Shown here: positions 12,919 to 24,167 of the stretch, in pieces
Numbering within the stretch: position 1 is the first letter of the stretch
How the letters are laid out: each line of letters begins with the position of its first letter
NCBI GenBank assembly: GCA_026874595.1
Contig: CM049308.1
Coordinates: 42,082,527-42,146,526 of the forward strand
Origin: Sipunculus nudus
Taxonomy: Eukaryota > Annelida > Sipuncula > Golfingiida > Sipunculidae
DNA length: 64,000 nt
Reading direction: 5' to 3'
Program-made: the position numbers and the translations under genes
The notes under the pieces: generated by a model
What the model saw: the letters and a program-made list of their open reading frames with translations, nothing else
What the model was told of the DNA's origin: nothing
The model's database searches: none

Positions 12919-14652
12919 ACATCGACAGTTATTAAAGGTTTCAGCTGAGTATCCATAGCTATACGCACAAAAACCGGGGCCATCGTTTTGCACAGTGTGG
13001 GTAATCCCACAAGCTTTGCGGTACTGCATTAACGTGACGTCACGGCTATTCCAGGGCAGGGAACCGTAAGGTCACAGGTCGATTGTAGAGAGTGGCGGTA
13101 CTGGACTATATGATGCGTCCTCTTACCTGGAGACTTGGTTTGGAACTAATCATTGCAAATATTCTCAACTGTTATTCGTAAGGACCAAGTAAATACGTAA
13201 CTTGGTGCCGTATAGTATTACTGCGACCACATGCAAACATACACATCCTTTACCGTTGTATTTCAAAGAGAAGACGCGTTACGTGTTAATTCAACATGCT
13301 TTATAAGTGATTGTAAATAGTAATCTGAAATTTCAATTTTAGATTGTTCTTAAAGGCTTTTTGTATTGAAATTGGGCTCCAAATGACTCGGACTCGAATT
13401 AGGGGGACTTAGACTCGAACCTCAAGGACTTGGACTAGGACTCGAGTAGCCTGGAATCAGACTTGCACTCGGACTCGGATGGTGTAGACACGACTACATC
13501 ACTGCCCCCATCTAAGGAAATATTATTTTTTTGTCAAATTTATATTTATAATTTGGGGAATAATAAGCGCAGATCACAAAGCTTGATTCTGGTGATGCTT
13601 TGGGAAGGTGAATGAATATTTCAACTTTTTTTAAAGAATATATGTATTTGTAGGTATATATTCGTATGTTATGGTCATTTATAAACATAAGTCATAAAAA
13701 AGATGCATGCAACGAAAAATCTGCTTTTCTGTCCTGTTTCACGAGTACTTCTTTTCAGGAAGGTCGTACAGCTGATAGCTATAGAGGCATCTGCCATTAG
13801 GAACTAACCTTATTTAATTTTTAAGTACATGTAATATGGTTATAAGAATCATAAAACTTTGAACAGCTTTATCTAAGTGTGTAGTAATATGTTTAAAAGA
13901 ATGATGAAACATAAGCAACACTTGGCTGGTAAGGAGAATAAAACATAATACTGATTATGATTTCTGTAAACTAAGAATTAACTTTTCAAAAGAAATGCAT
14001 CATGGTTTAATTCCTGTTTGCACTAATTCAAAAGGAATCCTGCTATATATATAACCGTAGCCTAAACTATATATCGTACTTTTAAAAAGCTGAAGTTACT
14101 TTATATTTCTTACATTGGCTTTTTAACACTTAAATAAGATTACACGTATTGTCGTATGATCGACCAGACGAGGAATGTATGTACAAGCCGGGACATGTTA
14201 GCGATGACACACTGATAATTCGGACGTTTCTCGTTATTGTTGAAATCGATGCTCATTAGTTATATTTCTACAATAAAAATAATTATTGCATTTTTTTCAT
14301 TTTGTGATCTAAGTAGGGCATGTATTTCAACTTATTATCCATTATTTTATCACTGAATGTTTTTAAAGGAAACCAAGCTAGTTTCGAGGCCTATTTATAC
14401 TGGCCATGAATACACGAATCAGTAGGCATTTATATCGGACTGTAATCCTAACTTGAGTCGTGATAAAAGCCATTCTGGGGAATCGCGTACTATAGTTGAC
14501 ACTCTTTCATAAAATATACCTGTATTCATGCGGTCAGAAATGCACGAAACATGCAAAAGGATTTACTAATATACTGAGTTAAAACGGATTTTTTTCTCGC
14601 ACTTGTCAGGTATTGTTAGAAAGTATACAAAAAAAGTTAACGAATGGTATGG

Positions 14653-14654
<2 letters not shown>
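12919..14654. other. Mostly unassigned; ACTCGGACTCG-rich repeat near 13375-13510
   Basis: From about 13375 to 13510 the sequence repeats variants of GGACTCG and ends near CTACATCACTGCCCCC, which looks like a dispersed simple-repeat-bearing element end. The rest is AT-rich with no recognised feature. Confidence 0.35.

Positions 14655-14697
<43 letters not shown>
14655..14697. repeat. (TA)n microsatellite
   Basis: About 21 consecutive TA dinucleotides, followed by degenerate TATG/TATA sequence to about 14790. Confidence 0.9.
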
Positions 14698-14700
<3 letters not shown>

Positions 14701-15089
14701 TATGTTATGTATATAGTATATATATCATAACTATTATATGTATAATACGTATAAATATATGTACACACATATATAAATATAAATATATAAACTGGTCTTT
14801 TTTACTTTTTTTATGAAATGTTTTATAAAATTTTAAGTTTTTAATCAATGATAAACAATAAAAAATAATGATATACAAAGAAAAATAAGCGTACCTGCAT
14901 TACGTTCGGGGTATCGCTATACGTGTAACGGAATACGTTCTGTACCTGAACAAGATCGCCGATACTATTCCCTACTTGACACCTGAAAGAAGGTAACTGC
15001 GACCTATATTCGTTATTCAAATTACGGGGCCGGTTAGGGCAACCTATAATAATTAACAATTTGGTACAAAAACTCCAGTGTCTTACTAA

Positions 15090-15480
15090 CTAATGCTTTG
15101 ATTGCCATGATTCTTTCCATGCATATTCATCATTGGCAGTTTCATCAGTTCCCGAAGACTGGTGACGCCATTTGCATTTGTTCTTAGTTTTACGCATTAT
15201 TTTTGAGACATTGAAATGAAACAGTCCGGCCATTAACAGGGAGATCCCAGGCAAACCTCCTTGTGATCCTGGAATTAGGTCATGGTGACCTATATCTTGC
15301 GAACTACGGGCCAAAAACTTTATTTTGATCACCTAGACAGTCAGACAGGGCACACAACTTTAATCTTCTAACTTGTCGCCCAAGGAGGTCCTTGAAAAAT
15401 CTTCCAGGACCCATGAAATTGGGTTGCTGTGATTTATATTCTTTGAGTTACGGGTGAAATGATTGGCCAGAAGATGGCCA
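15090..15480 (+). repeat. Degenerate family A fragment
   Basis: Contains diverged but ordered family A landmarks in forward orientation: CCATGATTCTTTCCATGCAT, GACTGGTGACGCCA, GGAATTAGGTC and CTTGTCGCCCAAGGAGGTC. No ends recognised. Confidence 0.55.
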
Positions 15481-16200
15481 GAACTTGTGACGTCAGCAAG
15501 CACATATAAGCCGTGATTGAGAAGAAATTCGCTACAATTGCCTGTTCAGCGAGCAGGTTTGGTGTAGTCTGAAGAATGTCTGCAGTCTAGAGGCAACTCT
15601 GCGTTCATCAGAGTCTGGACAGCTGAGAGACGATGTCTCTAGGCGTAAACAGTCAACGCCTGCGAGGGCCATGTTGATATAGCTCTAACGGACCTCAATA
15701 GTTGATATTGCAATTGCCAACGGACTGGTAATCCGGCGATTTTGTATCTGTTTGAGCGCTCTCAGTAATAGGCCAAGGACATGCGAAACGTTACAGGATT
15801 TTGAATATCGTTGTGTGGAGACATATTCACTTACCTAGTGCTGGATGAATCCGGGAGACATAAGCCATGAAAGACATTGGTTCTTAGTTCATATAAAATA
15901 GGTTATGCCTATCAGACAGTACTGCGTGAACTGTGCCTCGAGGGGCGAAAGTATACTCCAGCGAGGAATTGTTGATGGTTGGAGCCTTGATTTTATACAC
16001 AAGAAGGAACAGACAGTGAGCGGCTTGACATTCCGATGTCACGTGTCTGCGATGGTCATGTGATCAGGAACTGTAAAAACAAAGTGGACTTTCTTGTGCA
16101 GTGAACATAAGTCTTAGTGATTTTGTGTTTCTTAAGTTGACGCTAGTGATCATCAGTATTTAAATGTGTGGAGCGCCTCTCCAGAGAAATGTAAGTGTAT
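15481..16200 (+). other. Possible promoter and untranslated leader (or LTR)
   Basis: The stretch is richer in GC than its flanks. It contains TGACGTCA (15489), a TATA-like CATATAAG (15502) and a strong splice-donor sequence AAATGTAAGTG at 16188-16198. A nine-codon frame from ATG 16164 ends at that donor in phase 0. This could be an upstream leader exon of some gene, or a solo LTR. I could not connect it to POLR1C with confidence. Confidence 0.25.
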
Positions 16201-17257
16201 CTTTTTTAATTTATTGATGTTTGATTAACACTTCTTATTCATCTTTTGGAGTGAATGTATGAGTTGCAGCTAGTTTGGTCTACCATTTAAAATACCCTAG
16301 TCGTTCATACCTTTAAGTTTGTGACAACAGGGCATAAATCTTAACTGTTAGTTCTCGAAATGCCTTTCTTAATGTAAAGGGAGGTCATTGTAAAATCTAC
16401 TTGGACATCTGAAATCAGGTCACTGTGAAATATATTCGCAAGATATGTGAAAGAACTTGATTTTAGCACCCTTTTAGTCAGACGGGCAAAAATTGAAGTA
16501 GTTTGACATAGAAACATCTAAGCATCTAGGGAGTTCTTGATCAATTTTTTCTTCGAAACCCTTAAAAAGGTCACTGTAAGCAATTTTCTGAGAACGAAGG
16601 GTAGGGCTTGAAATAACGCCTTTCTGCTTGTGTGTGCACGGAAAGGCATTTTTTTTTTTCCAGCAATCCATTGGAAAGGTGAATAAAGATGTATTCCACA
16701 TCAGTAGCTGATACGTAGGGACAAACATGACACAAAAACGAAATATTTTACAGGTGGTGCTCCACCGACTCCCTATATTTCCCTATAATTTCTTATACTT
16801 TCCGGCATTTAGACCGTCATCTCTTATATTTTTCTTGTATTATTAACTGCACATTCATAATTTTTTATATTATAACAGTGATACCATTGAAAACATTTAG
16901 TTCTATTTACATGCGTGTGTACAGTGTGTATGTACGATGGCATGTAAGATACAGAATCAGGTTTACAGTCGCCCAGTGTGACTGAAAGCTTGATATGGTG
17001 ATAGGAAACATCTTTTGCGAAAAGGCATTTTTTCTGAAGAAAGGCAAACCTGTTATAATGCCTTTCCGATGGAATGGTATAAATTTCATAGTTTTACGAA
17101 CCCTGATGGACAAAAACCATGGTTTTGAGGACTCCCGAAGTAAGTCCACCCATTTTACAAAATGCATTATCAAATAGTTTTCAAATCAATAATTAATGCA
17201 CGTGTCACCTGTATGTTTAATTCAGCTAAGCGTCATGACCCATGGGCTAGTTATTTT
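16201..17257 (+). repeat. Degenerate family A remnant
   Basis: Weak family A landmarks appear at 16320-16560 (ACAGGGCATAAATCTTAACTG, AGGGAGGTCATTGTAAAATC). A recognisable 3' end is present at 17223-17255 (TCAGCTAAGCGTCATGACCCATGGG). The middle is unassigned. Confidence 0.45.
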
Positions 17258-17339
17258 TTTTGGTCTCTTGGCAATGATGAACAATACAGGCAAGGGCACT
17301 TCAAACTCTGATATCATATCCTGGGAGATCTAATATACA

Positions 17340-17640
17340 GAAGGCGTCTTCCACCAGAGGGCGCTCAGCTTCACTGCGACGCAGTTCAGCTCGCCTGGTG
17401 CCGCTACCGCTGTATCCCAGTTTAAACTCTCTCTTGATCAGTTTGTGGAAGTTGCTAGCATAAAGTTATCTCTACTGACCATCGAAGACTGCTGAAATTT
17501 AGACGACAAGTCAAGATTGATGTACCGGTGGTGCGGTCAGCTGGTCAGATCAGCGAGTGCGCCCGAGCAAGAGAGCCCTCTGGCGGAGAAGGTGCGAGAT
17601 GTTTGTAAAACTTGTGCCCGAGCTGTAGTGAATGTTAGTG
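17340..17640. other. GC-richer patch, unassigned
   Basis: A CpG-bearing island in AT-rich surroundings, with no long ORF. It could be an old promoter, an exon of an unknown gene or part of a repeat. No motif decides this. Confidence 0.25.
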
Positions 17641-18029
17641 AACATCGTGCCCGACACATGTCACATGTCCTGTGTTGACAACAGAAAATGGAGCGTGTAG
17701 AAGAAATAAGAACTCGTGTTGGAATAGGTAAACACGGAGTAATAAACGTAAGTCAGCTTGACAGCTTATCAGTACACAAGTTACAACATAAACAGATTGA
17801 CAACCTAAGAATCCAGCCCAGATTTGAGCGATAATATGGTATATTATTGTCATGGAACCTGACGTACGTTGAATCTCATTAGAGCTTGGCACGGAGCCAC
17901 TATAGAACGCGGGCTTCGCTTGTATTGAGGAACATATAAATAAAATTGTCACCTCTCATTCCCTATTTTAACTCCTACTTTTCCCTGTAGATGTCCCTCC
18001 ACTCTACACTTCTAACATAAACAACTATT

Positions 18030-18300
18030 AAACATGAGAAGTCGCCTGAATCGGGAATCGAACCTACTATCTCTGGACTAGGAGCCCTACACGCTACTAA
18101 GTGAGCCGTGAAGACGAGATACCAGCGTGAGCAAGTTTTGTTCATTTATATCTGCGATTGAAGAGGCATCTATCGCGAAAAAGGGGAAACCATTCACTAT
18201 TTTAACAGGAAAATATTAAGCTTTAGGTGGGGGCTCCGCCCCCACACCCCCGTTCAGACGGGGAACCCAGGTTCCCCGGACCCCTCCTCCTCTAATATAA
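18030..18300 (-). repeat. tRNA-derived SINE-like element with GC-rich hairpins
   Basis: On the minus strand GGCTCACTTAGTAGC (A-box-like; 18093-18107) and a perfect B box GGTTCGATTCC (18054-18064) are correctly spaced, but the T stem does not pair, so this is a derived copy rather than a tRNA gene. At 18212-18280 two perfect hairpins occur: GTGGGGGC/GCCCCCAC and GGGGAACC/GGTTCCCC. Confidence 0.5.
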
Positions 18301-18577
18301 TAAACTCCAGCTATGAGCAAAATTAAATTCGGGAATTCTGAGGAAAATGATATGTATCGGCCTTTTCCAGGAAACAATTTATTATGCGACACCCGTTTTA
18401 CCGGCGGTAGGCTGAAGCCCGGTTTCTATAGTTCTGCCCTTGGCACTTCAGTCTTGATCGAGGATTTAAGATCCTGGTTAAAAAACGATTTATGGCCCGA
18501 GTATAGAATCCAGCCTACATTTCCAAGATGGGTGTAAACTGGCTAGACCATCTCATATTATTAGAAAGGCCGCCCTT
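18301..18577 (+). other. Unrecognised 74-codon ORF
   Basis: ATG 18313 to TAA 18537. The frame includes LLCDTRFTGGRLKPGFYSS and LRSWLKNDLWPEY, more protein-like than chance AT-rich ORFs, but no family comes to mind. It sits between two repeats and may be a remnant. Confidence 0.2.
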
Positions 18578-18730
18578 ATTGACACACGGGGTGTGTCAAT
18601 AAGGTCCAGCTTATTGACACACGGTTGAACTGCGCATGCGTCTAATCTGTCACACTCCCGCTAGATGGCAGGGCGTTCACCGTGTGTCACTAACACCCCT
18701 GTCGTGATACTCGATACCGTGTGTCAATAA
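18578..18730. mobile_element. MITE with TTATTGACACACGGT terminal inverted repeats
   Basis: TTATTGACACACGGT near 18611 is inverted perfectly near 18730 (ACCGTGTGTCAATAA). A preceding 28-bp palindrome TTATTGACACAC-CGGG-GTGTGTCAATAA (about 18575-18602) looks like two ends fused head to head. A related copy lies at 22869-23017. Confidence 0.65.
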
Positions 18731-19086
18731 CGCAAGTTGATCTTAACGTTAATTACCGCGCATAAGAAATGGTGGGTTTGGACTAATCAGGTGTTACCAT
18801 GCGAGTCCTTTGATCTCTGACACTGGCGGCTGGGGTTAGGTCGTGCAAAAAAATAAATAAATAAAGGCGGTGTAAAGCAATGAAACTAGAAAAAATGTTT
18901 AGGCCTAATACGTAAAAGTTAAGTATTTTCATACTCAAGGTATATTATTTATTTAGGCTAAATCTATTTTATAGGGCGGAGTACCACTAATTTCGGGGAT
19001 GAAAATTACTTATTGGATGAAAATTATTTATCTCATTTCAAAATTTTAATAATATTTAACAATAATAAAATAAAGATATAATTTAG

Positions 19087-19087
<1 letters not shown>

Positions 19088-19122
<35 letters not shown>
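19088..19122. repeat. (TA)n microsatellite
   Basis: An uninterrupted TA run in very AT-rich sequence. Confidence 0.9.
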
Positions 19123-19124
<2 letters not shown>

Positions 19125-19567
19125 TATTCTATTTGATATTTTTTTTTTAACTAGAGAATAATCAACAAATATAATGGGAACAAATTAACTTTATTGAAAT
19201 AAATACAAGATATAGTGAGTTAATCACAGTGTCTTGTGACTAAATATACAATCTATAAAAGCACATAATGTCATTCGATACTGAATAATTAAAGTATAGA
19301 GATTAACCTGGAGCATTGGATACTTTATTAGCGGTTTACTACCTGTACTATAATATAAACCGTGATTACTAGGAATATGGTCACATTATTCTGTATGAAA
19401 TGTACGCTTTTCCAGATTTTCAGGATGTAAAATGTACTTGTTCACAATCAGAGGAACAACCCAAAAACGTTCTGATATAACGATTTAAACATGGTTTGGA
19501 GAGAGTACAAGCAGAAATCGCTCTGTAGGTTTTGGAAAAGTAATGGTCCTTAAATTACTATATAGAG

Positions 19568-20007
19568 CAGACATGGGGTAATAGTAATAAGTAATAGTAA
19601 AAGTAATAGACTATTACAGCTTTTTCCATGTAATAGTAATAGAAATAGTAATAGACTCAAAAATTTGAGCTGTAATAGTAATAGTAATAGAAACAGAAGG
19701 CAAAGTAATAGAGTAATACATATTACTTTCTATTACTTCCTGTGAGCCCCTTGATCATGAAGCATATCAGCAAATAATGCTGAACAGACTCAGCTCTTGT
19801 CCAGTAACTGCCCAGGATGTGCCTATTGTTGAGGCAAGAATGGGCCAGCTGCCACATTGCTGGTGACCACTGATGCTAATTACATAAGAGTACTGGACAG
19901 AGTAGGTCACAGCCAAATAAGTTACCTGGCACAATCTGACCTTTGATTAGTAAACCTTGGATAAACAGAGGCATGTTTGATGTTAAGAGACAGATAAATA
20001 GTGTATT
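19568..20007 (+). mobile_element. 5' part of a hAT-type element (copy of 29361-29799)
   Basis: Starts CAGACATGGGGTAATAGTAA and matches 29361-29799 closely across about 440 bp, including the AATAGT-rich start and the stretch CTTGATCATGAAGCATATCA. The similarity stops near 20008 and I found no right end, so this copy is truncated or rearranged. Confidence 0.7.
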
Positions 20008-20394
20008 AGGCCACCCTTAAAAAGTTCTGTGTAGGGGCTAACCCGGCCGGTCGTGATTTTTGGCTGCGGCTGGAATTTTTTTTACATATCTGCAAATTAA
20101 TATTTTTATATGATCTGCCGCAAGCACCTGGGCCCGTAAAAATCTGCCTTCATGTGCTAGAAAATAGTCCTTCTATTACATTTTTAGATGCACTTAATTT
20201 CCATAATGAAAGGTATTACCCAACGTCGCCGAGAGACTGAATGTGCGTGACCATTTTTCCGACTAAGGGGGAAATTTTCTAAGTTACTATGAGCCATATG
20301 GAATTTAATGGTCATACCTTCGTCAACAACTCATCATATTGTCCTGATCGATTATAGAAAGTCATACTCCAAAAAACTTAATCTTATATAGCCA

Positions 20395-21350
20395 AAGATC
20401 AGGGTGGATTTCGGAAAGGACGCTCCTGTATCGATCATATTGTTGTTGTTACTTCATTATTAAGCAATCATTTGCCTCAAGAAAGAGAAATACGTCGCCC
20501 TGGTGAGTTGGCCCGGAAAAAGCTTTTGATTCGGTAAATATAGGAAACTACTTTTTGCTGGGCTGTTTGGAGTAAAAACTGATTCCAAAATCTATAATGC
20601 CATAAAAAAAGTTTATATAGTAGTTATTCAGCTAAGGTATGATCAAATAATAATTTTTTTTCACAAATTGGTTTGGAATACCATGCGGGGTACAAGCCGA
20701 TATATATATATATATATAATCCACCAACCATGTTTGCTATTTATTTCTTTTTATAAAAGTATTTAATATTAACGGCTTAGCAGAAAAAATAATAAGGCCG
20801 TATAAATAAATAAATAAATAAATATATATATATATATTATTTTTGTATAGGAAACGGAAGCGACATTATATCTTCGTTTCTATATAGACAACATTCTATT
20901 AATGACGAACACAGAGGCGGAATTGCAAAATTTACTTTTTACTATCGAGTGTTGTGTAATTCCTGGCAGCTTTAAAAGTGAACACTGTGAAGTGGTATGC
21001 ATTTAAAAGGTAACAGGATGACACTTACAAACTTGAAATATTATCATTATGGTACCAAACTGTGAGCGTTCATAAGTGCCTCGGTTTTTACCTACGTTCA
21101 CGAACACCTAAACTCTGATAAAAGTTCTGATTTCCCAGAGGATGCTGGATTATTAGCTTTTGGTTCAATATTGGACAAGTTTAGGAATAATAAGAATATA
21201 TGACCCCTTTACAAAATTATATACTCTGGGGGTAGTAGATTATGCGTCTGAGATATGGGGATATGCCAAAACCCTGTGTGTTAAATTGCATTGTTTTAGC
21301 TTTCACAGGTATTTTCCTTTAAAATTCCTGCTCTAAACGGGACATTTGTT
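20395..21350 (+). pseudogene. Decayed non-LTR retrotransposon reverse transcriptase
   Basis: Reading across frames in the plus strand gives an ordered series of reverse transcriptase landmarks of LINE ORF2 type. They are GGFRKGRSCIDHI (near 20402), a KSF-stop-FG relic of the KAFDSV motif (near 20520), KIYNAIKKVY, a CGV relic of the CGVRQGD motif, INGLAEKI (near 20770), DNILLMTNTEAELQNLL (near 20890) where the YADD position has changed, and VVDYASEIWGYAKT (near 21235). Stops and frameshifts interrupt it repeatedly, and a TA microsatellite interrupts it at 20698. The order and spacing match a LINE RT and its C-terminal region. It is certainly non-functional. Confidence 0.8.
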
Positions 21351-22868
21351 ATATAGTTAACATGTGTGGTTAGTATCATTTCATTGATATGTTACGGTTT
21401 GGAATCACTTAAGTTTTTTCCAGTTTTTTTTTTCAACACTTACAACAAAGAAGAATACGTTAAGAAGTTTATGACCCGATAGCAAAGATATACTTGCTCA
21501 GATTTGGTGTTGGATACTTGCGCTGAGAAGAGAAACTGACAGATTTCAGACACAATGGATGACACCAAAAATTAAATACATAAATAAATATATAGGAACC
21601 TAAAAACTTAAGAAAGAGGTGTTCCATAACTAAAAACGGTGATGTCGAAGAAGAGACAAAGGAGTTTTGATTGTTCTGCCTATTATGAACCTCTATCCTT
21701 TTCTTTTTTATTAAACATCTTACACTATTACGCATGCAGTTTCCTGATCTTGATAAAACAGTTCAATTGGTTTATTTAATGAATTGTGACCATAAGGTTT
21801 TGGTAGAATACTTGGTCCGCTGTTGGAACAAGTGAAAATATTTACTTTAACGCTCTTATAGATAAAAAAACCCTGCACACTATAATGATTTACTGCATTT
21901 ACATTTGAGGTGATATTAAAGCCAAAAGGGGACTGGATGATTTACTGATGTATATGAAAAAAAGTTTATATCATGTATGTTACATATCATTGTAATTAAA
22001 AATAAAATACTAATGAAAGCTGCAAAGAAAGTCCAAACAATCAATCATTCTATAAAATATACACACTATATACAATATCAACATGTTCAGATACGGAAAC
22101 AAACATGCATACGCATTTAATAATATACAAAATATACATAAATATACAAGATTTCTTGGAATATTAAAAAATAACAACTTTTCCAAAAATTTCTCCACAG
22201 TCTTCTTCAGTATTATCCTTCTCGATCTCTGTAAGGGGTTTCAAAATTGCTTGCCCTGCCAAGGGCCCTGGATAAGGTAAATGTGCATTTTAGAGAAATG
22301 TTTAAAGGCTTATTTTATAATCCAAAATTTTATTATACTGTTATAAGGAAAAATGTATACCTAGATTAGAATGACTAAAATATTTGATATGTGTTGACCT
22401 TGTCTCGTCCCAAGACGATTTATTCCGATTCCTTCTGCTGCTCTCTGATCATATCACAGTTGTGGATTGACTGGATTCTGAAACAAGTATTGACCAAAAG
22501 TGCTCAAATATAAACTTATGCAATGCAACATTTTCTTGGCGACGTCATCTACGTCATGCATAATGACTAACGTTATGGTGGAAGATAAAAATTTGAGCAG
22601 ATAAATTCGACTTAGGAGATAGAATTACTCCAAACAACAACACCTTTCATTATATATTATTTTCCAATAAGTATTCAAAATAAAATACACAGTTGCCCTG
22701 AATAATCCCTTTTACAAAAAGGCAAAAGAAACGACTTCCCAATGGTTAATACACCACATTTCATGACGCCGAATTTTCCTGGTTTCCTTTGAAGTTAATT
22801 GGCCCTTTGATCTAGGATACCAGTGATTAACGGTGCATCAGCTTAATTGCGATACGCTTGACTGACCA
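21351..22868. other. Unassigned, perhaps LINE 3' sequence at its start
   Basis: AT-rich. The first few hundred bases may be the tail of the LINE remnant. No gene recognised. Confidence 0.3.
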
Positions 22869-23017
22869 CTGCTGACACACGGTGACCGCCGTGCGCAGAT
22901 CCTTTCCTGACACAAGGTAACCAAGGCTTCCAAATCTCAGTACCCGAGACCGCAAAACACGGTAACCGAGACTTACAACGGGGATAGCCAAGACTTTCGG
23001 ACCGTGTGTCAATAAGC
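22869..23017. mobile_element. MITE related to 18578-18730
   Basis: The left end TGACACACGGTGACC is inverted at the right end GGACCGTGTGTCAATAAG. The interior carries repeated variants of CACGGTAACCGAGAC. A poly-G run (23061-23078) follows. Confidence 0.5.
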
Positions 23018-23220
23018 ACTCCGTAGTAGAAATCAACATTTATTTTGTGAACCTCACAATGGGGGGGGGGGGGGGGGGTTAACATCATTGTATATCTATA
23101 ATTAGATGTATATATCATTATCAACTTTAGGGAGCGAGTTTACAATTCAGGCTGCAGTTTTAGTATGTCTATCGTGTCATCTGTGTCTCAGTCAGGTGGC
23201 TAGTCCGCCACGTACGGACT

Positions 23221-24095
23221 CCATTTATCTGTGATATGGAGTCCGACCGTCTGGCGGTGAGAGTTCACCCTGCCATTCATGGAAGGACCTGTTACATGAA
23301 TTACCACTGCTTGTTGTGCGATAGAGAAACAATCTTGTATTTATATATAGAAATAAACTTTTTATGTATCAAATTAAATCGATATTTTAACACCTTTATG
23401 TGCACCTGTAAATTTTTTTTTTATCCTTGGGGTTCAGTTGTTGCATGCCAACTGAACACCGCCGAAAAAGGAATCCCATGCAAATTAGGTGGGCAATCTA
23501 TGCAAAAGATGAATTCAGGGGGGCTTTTTCCAGGAATGCCAGTGCCGTGCACTAGGATAGACCATATTTTCATAAGCATCCTTCCCATCATACATCGCGT
23601 GTTGTCAATGATGCTAAATTCCTATTGGTTGTTCCAACCGGAAAGTGCCATCGGCCAGACGGAGACGAAGCAGTATCTGACTTCATCCAGAGTAAGTGCC
23701 AATACTTTATTAATGCTGATCATCCAGCAAAAGTTTTGGTCCCAACAGAGTCTAAGCATCTGTAACAATTATAATATGTGGGGTTTGTTTGGTGTCCTCA
23801 CGCTTCACAAAGCATATACATGTCTGAGGGTCTGTACGGATCCGTACAAACTTAGATAGTATAGACTCTCCCCGCCAGAGGCTGCAGCACTTGTATTGTT
23901 TACTATATATGTGAGCGCTGCAAGACTGCAGCAATCAGGTGGCGAACCTGTAAGGAGAGAGATTGTCAAATATTACGACACATTACATGCAATTGTGATT
24001 TTTGAAGCTCTTGACTGTGTCTGGAACCAGCAATCATGTGTTAACAAGTCCTATGCACTGCCATCTGTGCCTTGCATGATGAGTTTGAAATAAGT
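23221..24095 (+). other. ORF-rich region, unrecognised
   Basis: Contains the longest ORF of the window (207 codons, 23236-23859). Its composition (many L, I, Y, F) is not convincing and I recognise no domain. A different frame, about 23555-23770, contains FLLVVPTGKCHRPDGDEAV followed by a strong donor-like GTAAGT at 23693. A 65-codon ORF lies at 23896-24093. The stretch has less AT than its surroundings and may be a decayed gene or transposon. Confidence 0.25.
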
Positions 24096-24167
24096 GGTCA
24101 AGGGGGGATATTTTAAACCTACTATTGTGTGGAAGTTCAGAAGGTACCAAGTGACCTAACGTGACAA

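Noticed and set aside
16164-16190. Candidate first exon of POLR1C (nine codons ending RN before GTAAGT)
   Set aside because: Phase fits, but the EFGV-type residues expected before HTTDFPG are missing and it is 17 kb upstream. A similar fortuitous match (ATG 14156, ending RN before GTATGT) shows that such fits are common by chance.
18054-18107. tRNA gene on the minus strand
   Set aside because: A and B boxes are present but the T stem and acceptor stem do not pair; better explained as a SINE head.
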